NCBI RefSeq assembly: GCF_002160525.1
Contig: NZ_NFKT01000009.1
Location: 62,001-126,000, forward strand
Length of the DNA stretch: 64,000 nt
From: Lachnoclostridium sp. An169
Lineage (GTDB): Bacteria > Bacillota > Clostridia > Lachnospirales > Lachnospiraceae
Reading direction: 5' to 3'
Under the pieces are notes generated by a model. The model did not search any database, was not told where the DNA came from, and saw only the letters and a list, made by a program, of their open reading frames with translations. Below, in pieces: positions 51,755 to 59,104 of this stretch (the stretch's first letter is position 1; the number at the start of each line of letters is the position of its first letter). A program made the translations under genes and the position numbers.

Positions 51755-53569
51755 ATGAAGAGAGGAAAAGCAGTTCTTATAGGTGCGTTGCTGGCTGTTC
51801 TGATAACAGGACATGCCAAAGCACAGGAAAATGCGTCTGAAACAGTGCCGAAAGAATTTTCTGGAACAAGGACTACGATTTGCCGGATAGCGCAATCGGA
51901 TCTGGATAATTTTGTGTCTGGAGGCAGAGCATCACTGGAGATGGTACTTGTTCAAAATCAGCAGGAATGGTTTACATGTATGACAAAGTCGCAGGGGAGA
52001 AATCTATATCTGGTCCTGACATTTTCTTTTGAGTCTTATGATGATTATGAAGAAAAAGTGACTTATCTTCTGGGACAGGACCCGGTTACAACGTATAGAA
52101 GTGAAGACCAGCCTTACATGGAAAATTTTTCTCCAGAAGAGTTGTTTAATTATCTTGAACTGGCAATGGAGCAGAAGTATATGACAGAGGAAGATGGGCT
52201 CACAGAATTTATGCGGGTTCAGGCAGATACAGTAGAACTGAATGGAACGGAATATACTGGTTCAAGAGCTCTGAATACAGGAAAAGCAGAAAACATCTCG
52301 TTTGAAAATGTCCATGTTATTACATATCTGGAAGAAAACGGAGACTGGACAAGAAAGATTGAGTGTAGTACAGATGAAAAAAATTCTGACAGGATATTTT
52401 CGGTAATGAAAGAGCGGAGCAATTCGTGTAATGCTTCCTTTGAAAATGATACACGAACCTGCAGCATTACTTTTACAGCTGGGACAGAAGAAGAACTCGT
52501 TAAAAAAACGATGATGGTCTTAGAAACTTCAGTAAATATCAGACACCGGAAATATTATAAAGATGATAGTACTGTAAGGATGGAAACAGAGGAAAGCATA
52601 GATGCGGAAGCACTGTTAACAAAGGAAGGTGGATTCAGCTGGCAGATGGAACTTACGGAGGATTATATTAATCTGTCGGGGCAACTGCTGACGAATGAAG
52701 AAGAATCAGGTTCGCAAAATAAGGAAGCGACAACAACTGTAAGAGAGAATACAGTCATTTATGAAGGACGGGAAGGAGAAGTGAAATTTTATTATGATGA
52801 AGCAGTAATGTGTGACTGTATCTTGATACAGACCGATTTGTCAGACGAACTGAGCAAATTAAAGAGGACGATTACGTTTTGTATGGATGGAAGAATTGCG
52901 GATGATTATCACGAGCAGATCAAAGAAGAAATAAGCAGCAGAATGCAGGACGGAGACAGTCTTCGTATTTATGATGATAGGGGAAAACGCTTTTATGAAG
53001 TGAGTTTTCAGTCGTGGTTTGTCAAAGATATAGAAAGTTTTACGGAAGAGATGCTCGGAGTAGAAAAAGTTTCTTTTGAAGTAGAAAGAAAAGTATTTCC
53101 AGTGATGGAGAGCAGTATAGAGGAAAGTTTTTCTTTACCTGTCGGTAAGGCAAATACGTATTCCGGGAAGATTGAACTGCTGTATATCCTGCCGGATCAC
53201 GCAGAAAGCTCTGGAATAGAGAATACTGGTTCACAGGTGATGTATACATGTAATGATAATGGGAGATATTCAGAGAAAATTGAATTTACCTGTTTTCATT
53301 ATAAAAAGTTGGTACTGTATATTATCGCCGTATTCCTTCTTGCTGTTGTAACTGTGGCAGTGCTTGGAGTGATCAGGAACAAAAAGAGACTATGGGTTGC
53401 GGTTAAGCAAGAAAGAGGAAGTAAAAAGAAGAGGGAAGCAAAAAAAGAAGTAGCCATACGATCTGTAGCAGGTCAAAGTGCAGAGTGGCAGAATAGATAT
53501 TGTCCAAGATGCGGTGCTCTGCATAAAAAGGGAGGAAAATTCTGCGGGAAATGTGGATATAAGTTTTAA
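51755..53569 (+). CDS. Exported protein with C-terminal membrane segment and cytosolic zinc ribbon
   Basis: About 605 residues from the ATG at 51755, seven bases after GAGGA; the ATG at 51749 is nearly on top of that site. It has a signal peptide (KAVLIGALLAVLITGHAKAQ), an outside region of some 500 residues rich in charged strands, a membrane segment (LVLYIIAVFLLAVVTVAVLG, about 523-542), a basic stretch and a last zinc ribbon (YCPRCGALHKKGGKFCGKCGYKF). The topology is the mirror image of its neighbours, yet the ribbon again ends up in the cytosol. It is the final gene of the zinc-ribbon run. Confidence 0.78.
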   Translation: MKRGKAVLIGALLAVLITGHAKAQENASETVPKEFSGTRTTICRIAQSDLDNFVSGGRASLEMVLVQNQQEWFTCMTKSQGRNLYLVLTFSFESYDDYEEKVTYLLGQDPVTTYRSEDQPYMENFSPEELFNYLELAMEQKYMTEEDGLTEFMRVQADTVELNGTEYTGSRALNTGKAENISFENVHVITYLEENGDWTRKIECSTDEKNSDRIFSVMKERSNSCNASFENDTRTCSITFTAGTEEELVKKTMMVLETSVNIRHRKYYKDDSTVRMETEESIDAEALLTKEGGFSWQMELTEDYINLSGQLLTNEEESGSQNKEATTTVRENTVIYEGREGEVKFYYDEAVMCDCILIQTDLSDELSKLKRTITFCMDGRIADDYHEQIKEEISSRMQDGDSLRIYDDRGKRFYEVSFQSWFVKDIESFTEEMLGVEKVSFEVERKVFPVMESSIEESFSLPVGKANTYSGKIELLYILPDHAESSGIENTGSQVMYTCNDNGRYSEKIEFTCFHYKKLVLYIIAVFLLAVVTVAVLGVIRNKKRLWVAVKQERGSKKKREAKKEVAIRSVAGQSAEWQNRYCPRCGALHKKGGKFCGKCGYKF

Positions 53570-53625
53570 AAGCACGTAAACTTGTTAGAATAATATGCAG
53601 ATAGACTTATAAATCGAAAAAATGA

Positions 53626-53653
53626 TTTACAAATCAATTCTCTGGTCTATAAT
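53626..53653 (+). promoter_or_regulatory. Promoter of the AbiL-type defence pair
   Basis: TTTACA (53626-53631) and TATAAT (53648-53653) are 16 bases apart, 36 bases before the ATPase start codon. It does not resemble the shared promoter type of the flanking operons, consistent with the pair being a separate insertion. Confidence 0.55.
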
Positions 53654-53689
53654 AGATATTATAGAAATCAAAAAGGATGGTAGAAAGTA

Positions 53690-54877
53690 ATGCTTATAAG
53701 CTACAGATTTAATAATTTCTGTTCCTTTTACGGAGACAGCGAGTTCAGCATGTGTGCATCCGGCGGGAAGGTACTGCGCCGCTTCCCTGATAATTACACA
53801 AAAACGGATAATGGGTATTCTCTGTTGAAAACTGCAGTGATGGTCGGAGAAAATGCAGGAGGCAAATCTAATTTTATAAAAAGCCTTCGTTTCCTGAAAA
53901 GCCTGTTTAAAAATAACGAACAGGTAAAAGCATTTTATCCCTATTTGAACAGTGCTGCACTGAAAGAGAAAGAAGAGACTACCCAGACCTTTGAGATTGT
54001 ATTCCGGGCCGACAATTCCCGAGTTTATAAATACGACCTGAAAATTGATGTGTCAGGAATCAGCAGGGAAGCTTTATCTGTTGCAGAGAAAAAAAGGTCG
54101 AGACCAAAGCAGGTTCTGGAAATTGAAAGAATCGAAGATGGCAGGGGCTATGAGACTGTGGGAGAAAAGGTAAAGGCAGGAGCGAAAAAACTTCCGGCAG
54201 CCAGACAGGGAAGTATGGGGCTGTTCGTGACTAAACTTGCTCTTTTGGGAGATGAGGATGCAGAGGCAGTGGTAAACTGGATGAACCACAGACTTTGTAC
54301 AGAAAGTATTACGCCGGATATGGAATCAGATGAGGTGCGTCTGGAGGAGGATATGAAGATTCTGAAAGATGAACGGTATCTGGAAATTTTCAGGATGGTC
54401 GATTATAGTATCTGTGCGATAGAAGTGGATGAAGAAAAGCCGTACAGTAAGACTTTGATAATAAGGAAAAATAAAAACGGAACGGAGTATGTACGAGAGC
54501 TTCAGATGGATTCGGCGGGGGTCAAAGAGTTTTTTGCCTGGGCAGTCCAGATTTTTAGGGTAGTATATCAGGACAAAGTCGTGTTTGCTGACGAAATGGA
54601 TCGTGTGCTCAACCCGGTACTTTCAGATAGGGTTATCGCTTATATTAACGGAAAAAGACACCATGGACAGTTCATCTTTTCTACTCATAATGTACTTCAT
54701 CTGGATCTTCAGACTTATATGAAAGAGCAGATATACTTTGTTACAAAAGAGCCGGAAACACTGTTGTCTGAAATTTATTCTCTGGCTGATTTTCCGGAAG
54801 TAAGATACCAGACAGCAAAAGTGTATGAATTTTATATGAAAGGTATTTTGGGAGGAACAGCATTTGAGCAGACCTAA
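53690..54877 (+). CDS. AbiLi/RloA-like AAA ATPase (phage defence)
   Basis: This 395-residue ATPase of the RloA/AbiLi type starts LISYRFNNFCSFYGDSEF, the usual ABC-type first strand. It has a Walker A motif GENAGGKSNF (about residues 53-62), a Walker B-like segment VVFADEMDRVLNP (about 302-314) and FIFSTHN (about 329-335). Such ATPases pair with RloB/AbiLii proteins in the AbiL abortive-infection system, in which phage infection triggers growth arrest. The gene overlaps its partner by 14 bases. It interrupts the otherwise co-regulated zinc-ribbon and kinase blocks. Confidence 0.85.
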   Translation: MLISYRFNNFCSFYGDSEFSMCASGGKVLRRFPDNYTKTDNGYSLLKTAVMVGENAGGKSNFIKSLRFLKSLFKNNEQVKAFYPYLNSAALKEKEETTQTFEIVFRADNSRVYKYDLKIDVSGISREALSVAEKKRSRPKQVLEIERIEDGRGYETVGEKVKAGAKKLPAARQGSMGLFVTKLALLGDEDAEAVVNWMNHRLCTESITPDMESDEVRLEEDMKILKDERYLEIFRMVDYSICAIEVDEEKPYSKTLIIRKNKNGTEYVRELQMDSAGVKEFFAWAVQIFRVVYQDKVVFADEMDRVLNPVLSDRVIAYINGKRHHGQFIFSTHNVLHLDLQTYMKEQIYFVTKEPETLLSEIYSLADFPEVRYQTAKVYEFYMKGILGGTAFEQT

Positions 54878-55514
54878 AAGAGAACTGAAGAAGAGATTTA
54901 TCGTATTTTGTGAGGGAGACACGGAGTATAATTATATAGATAAGATGCGAAAAAATAAGGGAGTGCAGGTTGCCTTAAAGCCGATCAATATGCATGGTGG
55001 CGGATATGCCAATTTTCTGGAGAAGATCAGAACAGAAGCGCAAAGCAATTGCCTTGCCAAATTTGTAATTATTGACGCAGATCGTATTATGAAACATTCC
55101 GGCGAAAAAGAAAAGTTCAAAGAATTGCTGGATTACTGCAGAATTCAGAATCAAAGAGGAAAGATTCCTCATTTTCTGATCGTAAATAATCCGGATTTTG
55201 AATATATCGCTTGCCTTCATGACAGTTCCTATAAAGGAGAGAATGCAGATCGATATATTAAAAATGTTTTTGGAGTAAGCAGTGTTCAGAATTTTAAAGG
55301 AATGGCAGAAATTTATACGTTTCTGAACCAGAAAGAAAGATCGTATCAGAATATGCTTGCATATTTAAGAGATAAAAAGAAATTAGTACGTAATATCTAT
55401 GCTGTAAAAAGGAAGACATTTGATATAGTAATTCATAAAACAGAAATAGATTGGGACATGCTTTATGGAAAAAACAGTAATATAGAAGAATTTTTTGATG
55501 TGATCGACTGGTAG
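54864..55514 (+). CDS. RloB/AbiLii-like defence protein
   Basis: This 216-residue protein has the RloB pattern: RFIVFCEGDTEYNYI near the N-terminus (the TOPRIM-like acidic site with EGDTE), FVIIDADRI (about 70-78) and FLIVNNPDFEYIACLH (about 101-116). In AbiL it is the presumed toxic nuclease effector held by the ATPase. The start is TTG at 54864, supported by GGGAGG eight bases upstream and by the overlap with the ATPase gene; there is no nearby ATG before the conserved region. Confidence 0.85.
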   Translation: MSRPKRELKKRFIVFCEGDTEYNYIDKMRKNKGVQVALKPINMHGGGYANFLEKIRTEAQSNCLAKFVIIDADRIMKHSGEKEKFKELLDYCRIQNQRGKIPHFLIVNNPDFEYIACLHDSSYKGENADRYIKNVFGVSSVQNFKGMAEIYTFLNQKERSYQNMLAYLRDKKKLVRNIYAVKRKTFDIVIHKTEIDWDMLYGKNSNIEEFFDVIDW

Positions 55515-55545
55515 ACTGTTTTTATAAAAATCAGGGAGAACGAAA

Positions 55546-55701
55546 ATGTTGAATGAAATTTTATTATACGGAGGATCAGTTCTTGCAGCTGCTGCACTTA
55601 TTGCAGGAGCGGTGTATTTTATAATTGCCAGAATCAGAAAGGCACAGCTGGATATACAGTATGATAAAGAGTATGGAGAACGAACAAAAGAAAAGGGATA
55701 A
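55546..55701 (+). CDS. Small single-pass membrane protein
   Basis: This 51-residue protein has one membrane segment (SVLAAAALIAGAVYFIIA, about residues 11-28) and a charged C-terminal tail (KAQLDIQYDKEYGERTKEK). The ATG follows AGGGAG eight bases upstream. It sits 31 bases after the RloB-like gene and before a terminator, so it is probably the last gene of the defence transcript. It could be a component of that system or part of the flanking envelope locus; no family is recognised. Confidence 0.6.
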   Translation: MLNEILLYGGSVLAAAALIAGAVYFIIARIRKAQLDIQYDKEYGERTKEKG

Positions 55702-55718
55702 AATTACATTTTAAAAAC

Positions 55719-55757
55719 AAGGAGTACCCCATGGATAACGTGAGATACTCCTTTTTA
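55719..55757. terminator. Bidirectional terminator between convergent genes
   Basis: AAGGAGTA (55719-55726) pairs with TACTCCTT (55746-55753) and is followed by T residues. The minus strand also has a T-rich run after the stem, so it can end both the defence transcript and the XRE gene. Confidence 0.75.
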
Positions 55758-55795
55758 TTATACGCCTTTCGGCGGATTCTTATGCAATATTATTA

Positions 55796-56107
55796 TCATA
55801 AAGTTTCCAGAAAATTTAATAATGCGCTGTACTGATTCGGATCAAGTCTGGCAGCGTACTGGAGCAGCCTGCGCTGCTGTTCGGTAATAGTAATCTTGAC
55901 ATCATTTTCTCCATCTTCAAGGAAAAATTGAGAAAGAGTGATCCCAAAAGCGTCACAGAGCCTGATCAGCGACGGAATCGTAGGGAGCATATTTTTTCGA
56001 TACCAGGAAGAAATGGTTGACTGGGTAAGATCTGAGTTTTCAGCCAACTGGTACTCTGTCCAGTTTCGCTCCAAGCGCAGTTGCGTAATCCTGTCTAATA
56101 CATCCAC
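55796..56107 (-). CDS. XRE-family transcriptional regulator
   Basis: This protein of about 103 residues has one helix-turn-helix (ITQLRLERNWTEYQLAENSDLTQSTISSW in overlapping parts, about residues 6-34) and a Leu-rich C-terminal helix. The start is placed at the GTG at 56107, 11 bases after GGAGG; the in-frame GTG at 56119 overlaps that site. It diverges from the CpaE-like operon, and an inverted repeat (56186-56193 with 56223-56230) surrounds that operon's -10 box, so it is the likely local regulator. Confidence 0.8.
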   Translation of the reverse strand: MDVLDRITQLRLERNWTEYQLAENSDLTQSTISSWYRKNMLPTIPSLIRLCDAFGITLSQFFLEDGENDVKITITEQQRRLLQYAARLDPNQYSALLNFLETL

Positions 56108-56175
56108 GATAGCAGTCACCTCCAGAAAATAGTATTGTCAAATTCAGATAGAGATAATTATAAGAGAATTCCATA

Positions 56176-56230
56176 TTGCAAAATAAAACGCTAAAGCGTA
56201 TAATAATAACGATAATACATACTAGCGTTT
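56176..56230 (+). promoter_or_regulatory. Promoter of the kinase operon (shared type) with inverted repeat
   Basis: TTGCAA (56176-56181), a 17-base spacer and TATAAT (56199-56204) match the promoter at 37442 in form, and 56197-56225 is nearly identical to 37463-37491. In addition AAACGCTA (56186-56193) and TAGCGTTT (56223-56230) form a perfect 8+8 inverted repeat around the -10 box. That repeat is absent from the first promoter, so an extra layer of control by the divergent XRE protein is possible. Confidence 0.8.
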
Positions 56231-56247
56231 GTTTAGTGGAGAGAAAG

Positions 56248-57246
56248 ATGAGATTAAAAGTAGTGGTTTTAGACCCGGATAAAGTTTTTGTTAAACGATT
56301 TGGTGAGGCGTTTCAATACAAATATTCAGATGAGATTGGATTAATTCTTTTTTCAGACGAAAGCACCTGCTTGGAGAATATGCAAGAGCTTTGCCCAGAT
56401 GTTGTTTTGTTTGATGAGACAGTAAAAATCCCGGAAAATGTCATTCCGGAAAGTACAGCATACGGGTACCTGGGAAATAAGCCGGGTGTAAAAGAAAAAG
56501 AAGGAATTCCGGTTATTTTTAAATATCAGAATGTAGATATGATTTATCAAAATATCCGGACTATATCTTCTGCGGAGGCAGAAGACGATTATCTTGACCA
56601 TATCCTTGCTGATACGCGGATGGTAGTGTTTATTTCTGCGCAGGGTGGTTGCGGGACGTCTGCTGCTGCAGCGGCATATGCGCTTCGGCGTGCGGCGGAT
56701 CAGAAAAAAATCTTTTATCTTAATATGGAAAAGTTTGGCAATTCAAATCTGTACTTTTCCGGTGAAGAAAGCCAGGAGGCTGCAGGGATACAGCAGGATT
56801 TGTCAGGGGTGGATGCTTTCAGCGGATACAGAGACAGCTCTGTGTTATCTGAAAACGACGATAAAGCTTTGCAGGTACAGTTGGAAAACTGCTTTAAGGT
56901 ACAAAAATATGATGAGTTGGTTATAGATCTGTCTGGAAATATGGAACCCAAAATCTTCAAAGACATAAGCGGCTGCGCAGACCGGATTGTATATGTGACG
57001 GACGGAAGTCTTTCGGGACGCGATAAATTTACGCGTTTTTGTGAAGCTGTAAAAAGCTTGGAACAGAAAAACAGCAGCATTTTGGAAAAAGTGGTTCTTA
57101 TGTATAACCGTTTTGATCCTGCAGACTGCGAGCAGATTGTCAGCCCTCCGGTTCCTGTCATGGGTGGAATCGTCCGATTTGAAAGTGTTTCAGGGAGAGA
57201 GCTTGCTGAGAGAATATCACAGATTGGATTTGTTGGTAAAATCTGA
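56248..57246 (+). CDS. CpaE-like deviant ATPase with receiver-like domain
   Basis: This protein has about 332 residues. The first 115 resemble a response-regulator receiver fold (LKVVVLDPDKVF then PDVVLFDE). The rest resembles the MinD/ParA-like CpaE group: VVFISAQGGCGTSAAAAAYAL (about 128-148), LVIDLSGNMEP and VVLMYNRFD. The P-loop reads GGCGTS where Walker A has GGxGKT/S, so the key Lys is missing and ATP use is doubtful. CpaE proteins direct pilus machines to the cell pole; no pilus genes are visible here. The ATG at 56248 has GGAGAG upstream; the longer TTG start lies in the promoter. Confidence 0.75.
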   Translation: MRLKVVVLDPDKVFVKRFGEAFQYKYSDEIGLILFSDESTCLENMQELCPDVVLFDETVKIPENVIPESTAYGYLGNKPGVKEKEGIPVIFKYQNVDMIYQNIRTISSAEAEDDYLDHILADTRMVVFISAQGGCGTSAAAAAYALRRAADQKKIFYLNMEKFGNSNLYFSGEESQEAAGIQQDLSGVDAFSGYRDSSVLSENDDKALQVQLENCFKVQKYDELVIDLSGNMEPKIFKDISGCADRIVYVTDGSLSGRDKFTRFCEAVKSLEQKNSSILEKVVLMYNRFDPADCEQIVSPPVPVMGGIVRFESVSGRELAERISQIGFVGKI

Positions 57247-57266
57247 CGTTCGGAAGGAAGTTGAAA

Positions 57267-58298
57267 ATGAATATATTTAACTGTGTCGAGGAGAATGGAA
57301 AAACATATCTGATTTATGAGAAGAAACCGGAGGAAAAACTGGACAGACTTACATTGGAAATGTTGGAAAACAATCAGATCCCGGGAACTGTCCCTGTCAG
57401 CTTCAGTAGTAAGGCTGATGAAGTCAGAATGAAATATGAGATTACCGGTCTTGGCACTTTGAAAGAGTATCTGGCAGGTGAAGTGAAACGGAATCAGATT
57501 CTTGCGGTGATAGAAGCAATAGCAGATGTTGTGATTACTGGCGGCGATTATATGCTTCTGCAATCTTCTTATATATTGGACGAGTCAACAATTTTTGTAA
57601 ATCCGCAGTCAGAAGCTGTGGTAATGATCGTAGTCCCTGTGGAGAGAATAGCGGATGAACCGTGTGCCTTTTTCAGAAAACTTCTTTTTGATCTTCACTA
57701 TGATCAGAGCGAGGACTGCAGTTTTGTTGCCGCACTGCTTAACTTTTTGGGCGCAAAAGAAAAGTTTTCGTTTGATGCATTGAAAAAGGAGATATTCACT
57801 TTGTGCAACGAAACACTGAATAAAGCTATCACAGATGTGAAAGCAGCACCCGTGACGACAGGTGAGCCTTTTAGTGATCTGCAGGACAAAAAAGATTCCA
57901 GTGAAGAACTATATCAACAGAAAAACACAGATCAATGGGAAGATGAAGACGATTCGGATGAAACGGTTCTTCTGGGAGAAGAGACAGAAGCTCATTTCCC
58001 GAGATTTCTGATCCATCGTATAAAAACAGGTGAAACCTATGAAATAAAAGAAAAGATGGTGCGAATCGGAAGAAGCCCTTCTGTGTGTGAGATCTGTCTT
58101 CTGGGAAATCGCGGTATAGGAAGGATTCACGCCATTTTGCATGTAAATGACGGAAATGTCTATATAGAAGATAATGGATCAAAAAATAAAACATATCTTG
58201 ATGGCGAGCAGATTATACCGGGAGAAAAACCAAAAATTCTCCATTCAGGCGCCAAGCTCCGTCTGGGGAATGAGGAGTTGGAGTTTGAGATCTGCTGA
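57267..58298 (+). CDS. FHA-domain protein with N-terminal DUF6382-like domain
   Basis: This protein has about 343 residues. The N-terminal 170 residues resemble the DUF6382/EssB-like pseudokinase type of domain (FNCVEENGKTYLIYEKK, then LKEYLAGEVKRNQILAVIEAI). An acidic linker leads to a C-terminal FHA domain (about 253-342) with VRIGRSPSVCEICL, IGRIHAILHV and DNGSKNKTYLDG. FHA domains bind phosphothreonine, so it is the natural reader of the kinase encoded two genes downstream. The N-terminal assignment is moderate. The ATG at 57267 follows GGAAGG. Confidence 0.8.
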   Translation: MNIFNCVEENGKTYLIYEKKPEEKLDRLTLEMLENNQIPGTVPVSFSSKADEVRMKYEITGLGTLKEYLAGEVKRNQILAVIEAIADVVITGGDYMLLQSSYILDESTIFVNPQSEAVVMIVVPVERIADEPCAFFRKLLFDLHYDQSEDCSFVAALLNFLGAKEKFSFDALKKEIFTLCNETLNKAITDVKAAPVTTGEPFSDLQDKKDSSEELYQQKNTDQWEDEDDSDETVLLGEETEAHFPRFLIHRIKTGETYEIKEKMVRIGRSPSVCEICLLGNRGIGRIHAILHVNDGNVYIEDNGSKNKTYLDGEQIIPGEKPKILHSGAKLRLGNEELEFEIC

Positions 58299-58313
58299 CA
58301 AAAGGGTGAAAGT

Positions 58314-59093
58314 ATGAGATATTTAATAGCCGGACAGTCGGAAAAAGGAAAGCGGAAAGGGGTAAACCAGGACTCGATATTGTTGGTTAAAGATCTTTTT
58401 TTCGGGCAGGAGTACTTACTTGCTGTTGTCTGTGACGGCATGGGTGGACTTAAGAGCGGAGAACTGGCAAGCAAGGCGGTTGTCCGCTTTTTTTCTGAAT
58501 GGTTTGAGAAAACTGTACCGGAAATTTTAACAGAACAGAATGAAGAGGAGTTTGAGGATCGCTTATATGATTCCTGGGAAGTACTTCTGCAAAATGTTCA
58601 TGAAAAAATAAAAAAGTATGGGCATGACAACGGGATTCAGATCGGTACAACAGTGACGGCACTGTTTTTGTGGGGAGCAGAATATTATATTGCACATATA
58701 GGTGACAGCCGTATCTATGAGATAAATCAGGACGTGGTTCAGCTTACCAGGGATCAGACACTGTCATGTTTTGAGAAACAGGGGACTCAGGTGAATGAAG
58801 ACGCAAAAAAGAAAAACAGTTCGGGAGTTCTTTTGCAGGGAGTTGGCGCATCAGAAAAGATATACCCGGTATATGTCAGTGGAAAAGCAAAAGAGAAAGC
58901 AGTATATCTTCTATGCAGTGACGGTTTCAGACATTTGCTGTCTTCTTCTGAATTGGCAGAATGGTTCTGCCCGGAAGAAATGCCAGATGAAAAAAGTATG
59001 GCGGAAAAGCTCGATTGTGCAATTAATGCGATAAGAAATCGCGGGGAGAAAGATGATATTTCAGTGCTGCTGATCAGGACAGCAAATGATTAA
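58314..59093 (+). CDS. PP2C-family Ser/Thr protein phosphatase
   Basis: This 259-residue metal-dependent phosphatase has GKRKGVNQDSILL near the N-terminus, the VVCDGMGGLKSGELAS motif with metal-binding Asp (about 41), YIAHIGDSRIYEI (about 126-138), YLLCSDGFRHLL (Asp about 203) and KDDISVLLI at the end. It would reverse the neighbouring kinase. It begins 16 bases after the FHA gene and ends 12 bases before the kinase gene, so kinase and phosphatase are made together. Confidence 0.92.
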   Translation: MRYLIAGQSEKGKRKGVNQDSILLVKDLFFGQEYLLAVVCDGMGGLKSGELASKAVVRFFSEWFEKTVPEILTEQNEEEFEDRLYDSWEVLLQNVHEKIKKYGHDNGIQIGTTVTALFLWGAEYYIAHIGDSRIYEINQDVVQLTRDQTLSCFEKQGTQVNEDAKKKNSSGVLLQGVGASEKIYPVYVSGKAKEKAVYLLCSDGFRHLLSSSELAEWFCPEEMPDEKSMAEKLDCAINAIRNRGEKDDISVLLIRTAND

Positions 59094-59104
59094 GGAGCAG
59101 AGCT

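Noticed and set aside
55763-55774. Short CGCC-TTTC-GGCG hairpin
   Set aside because: It has only four base pairs and no T-run, beside a better terminator; no separate role can be supported.
56176-56247. TTG at 56176 as the start of the CpaE-like protein
   Set aside because: That TTG is the -35 box of the promoter, and the ATG at 56248 has a proper ribosome site.
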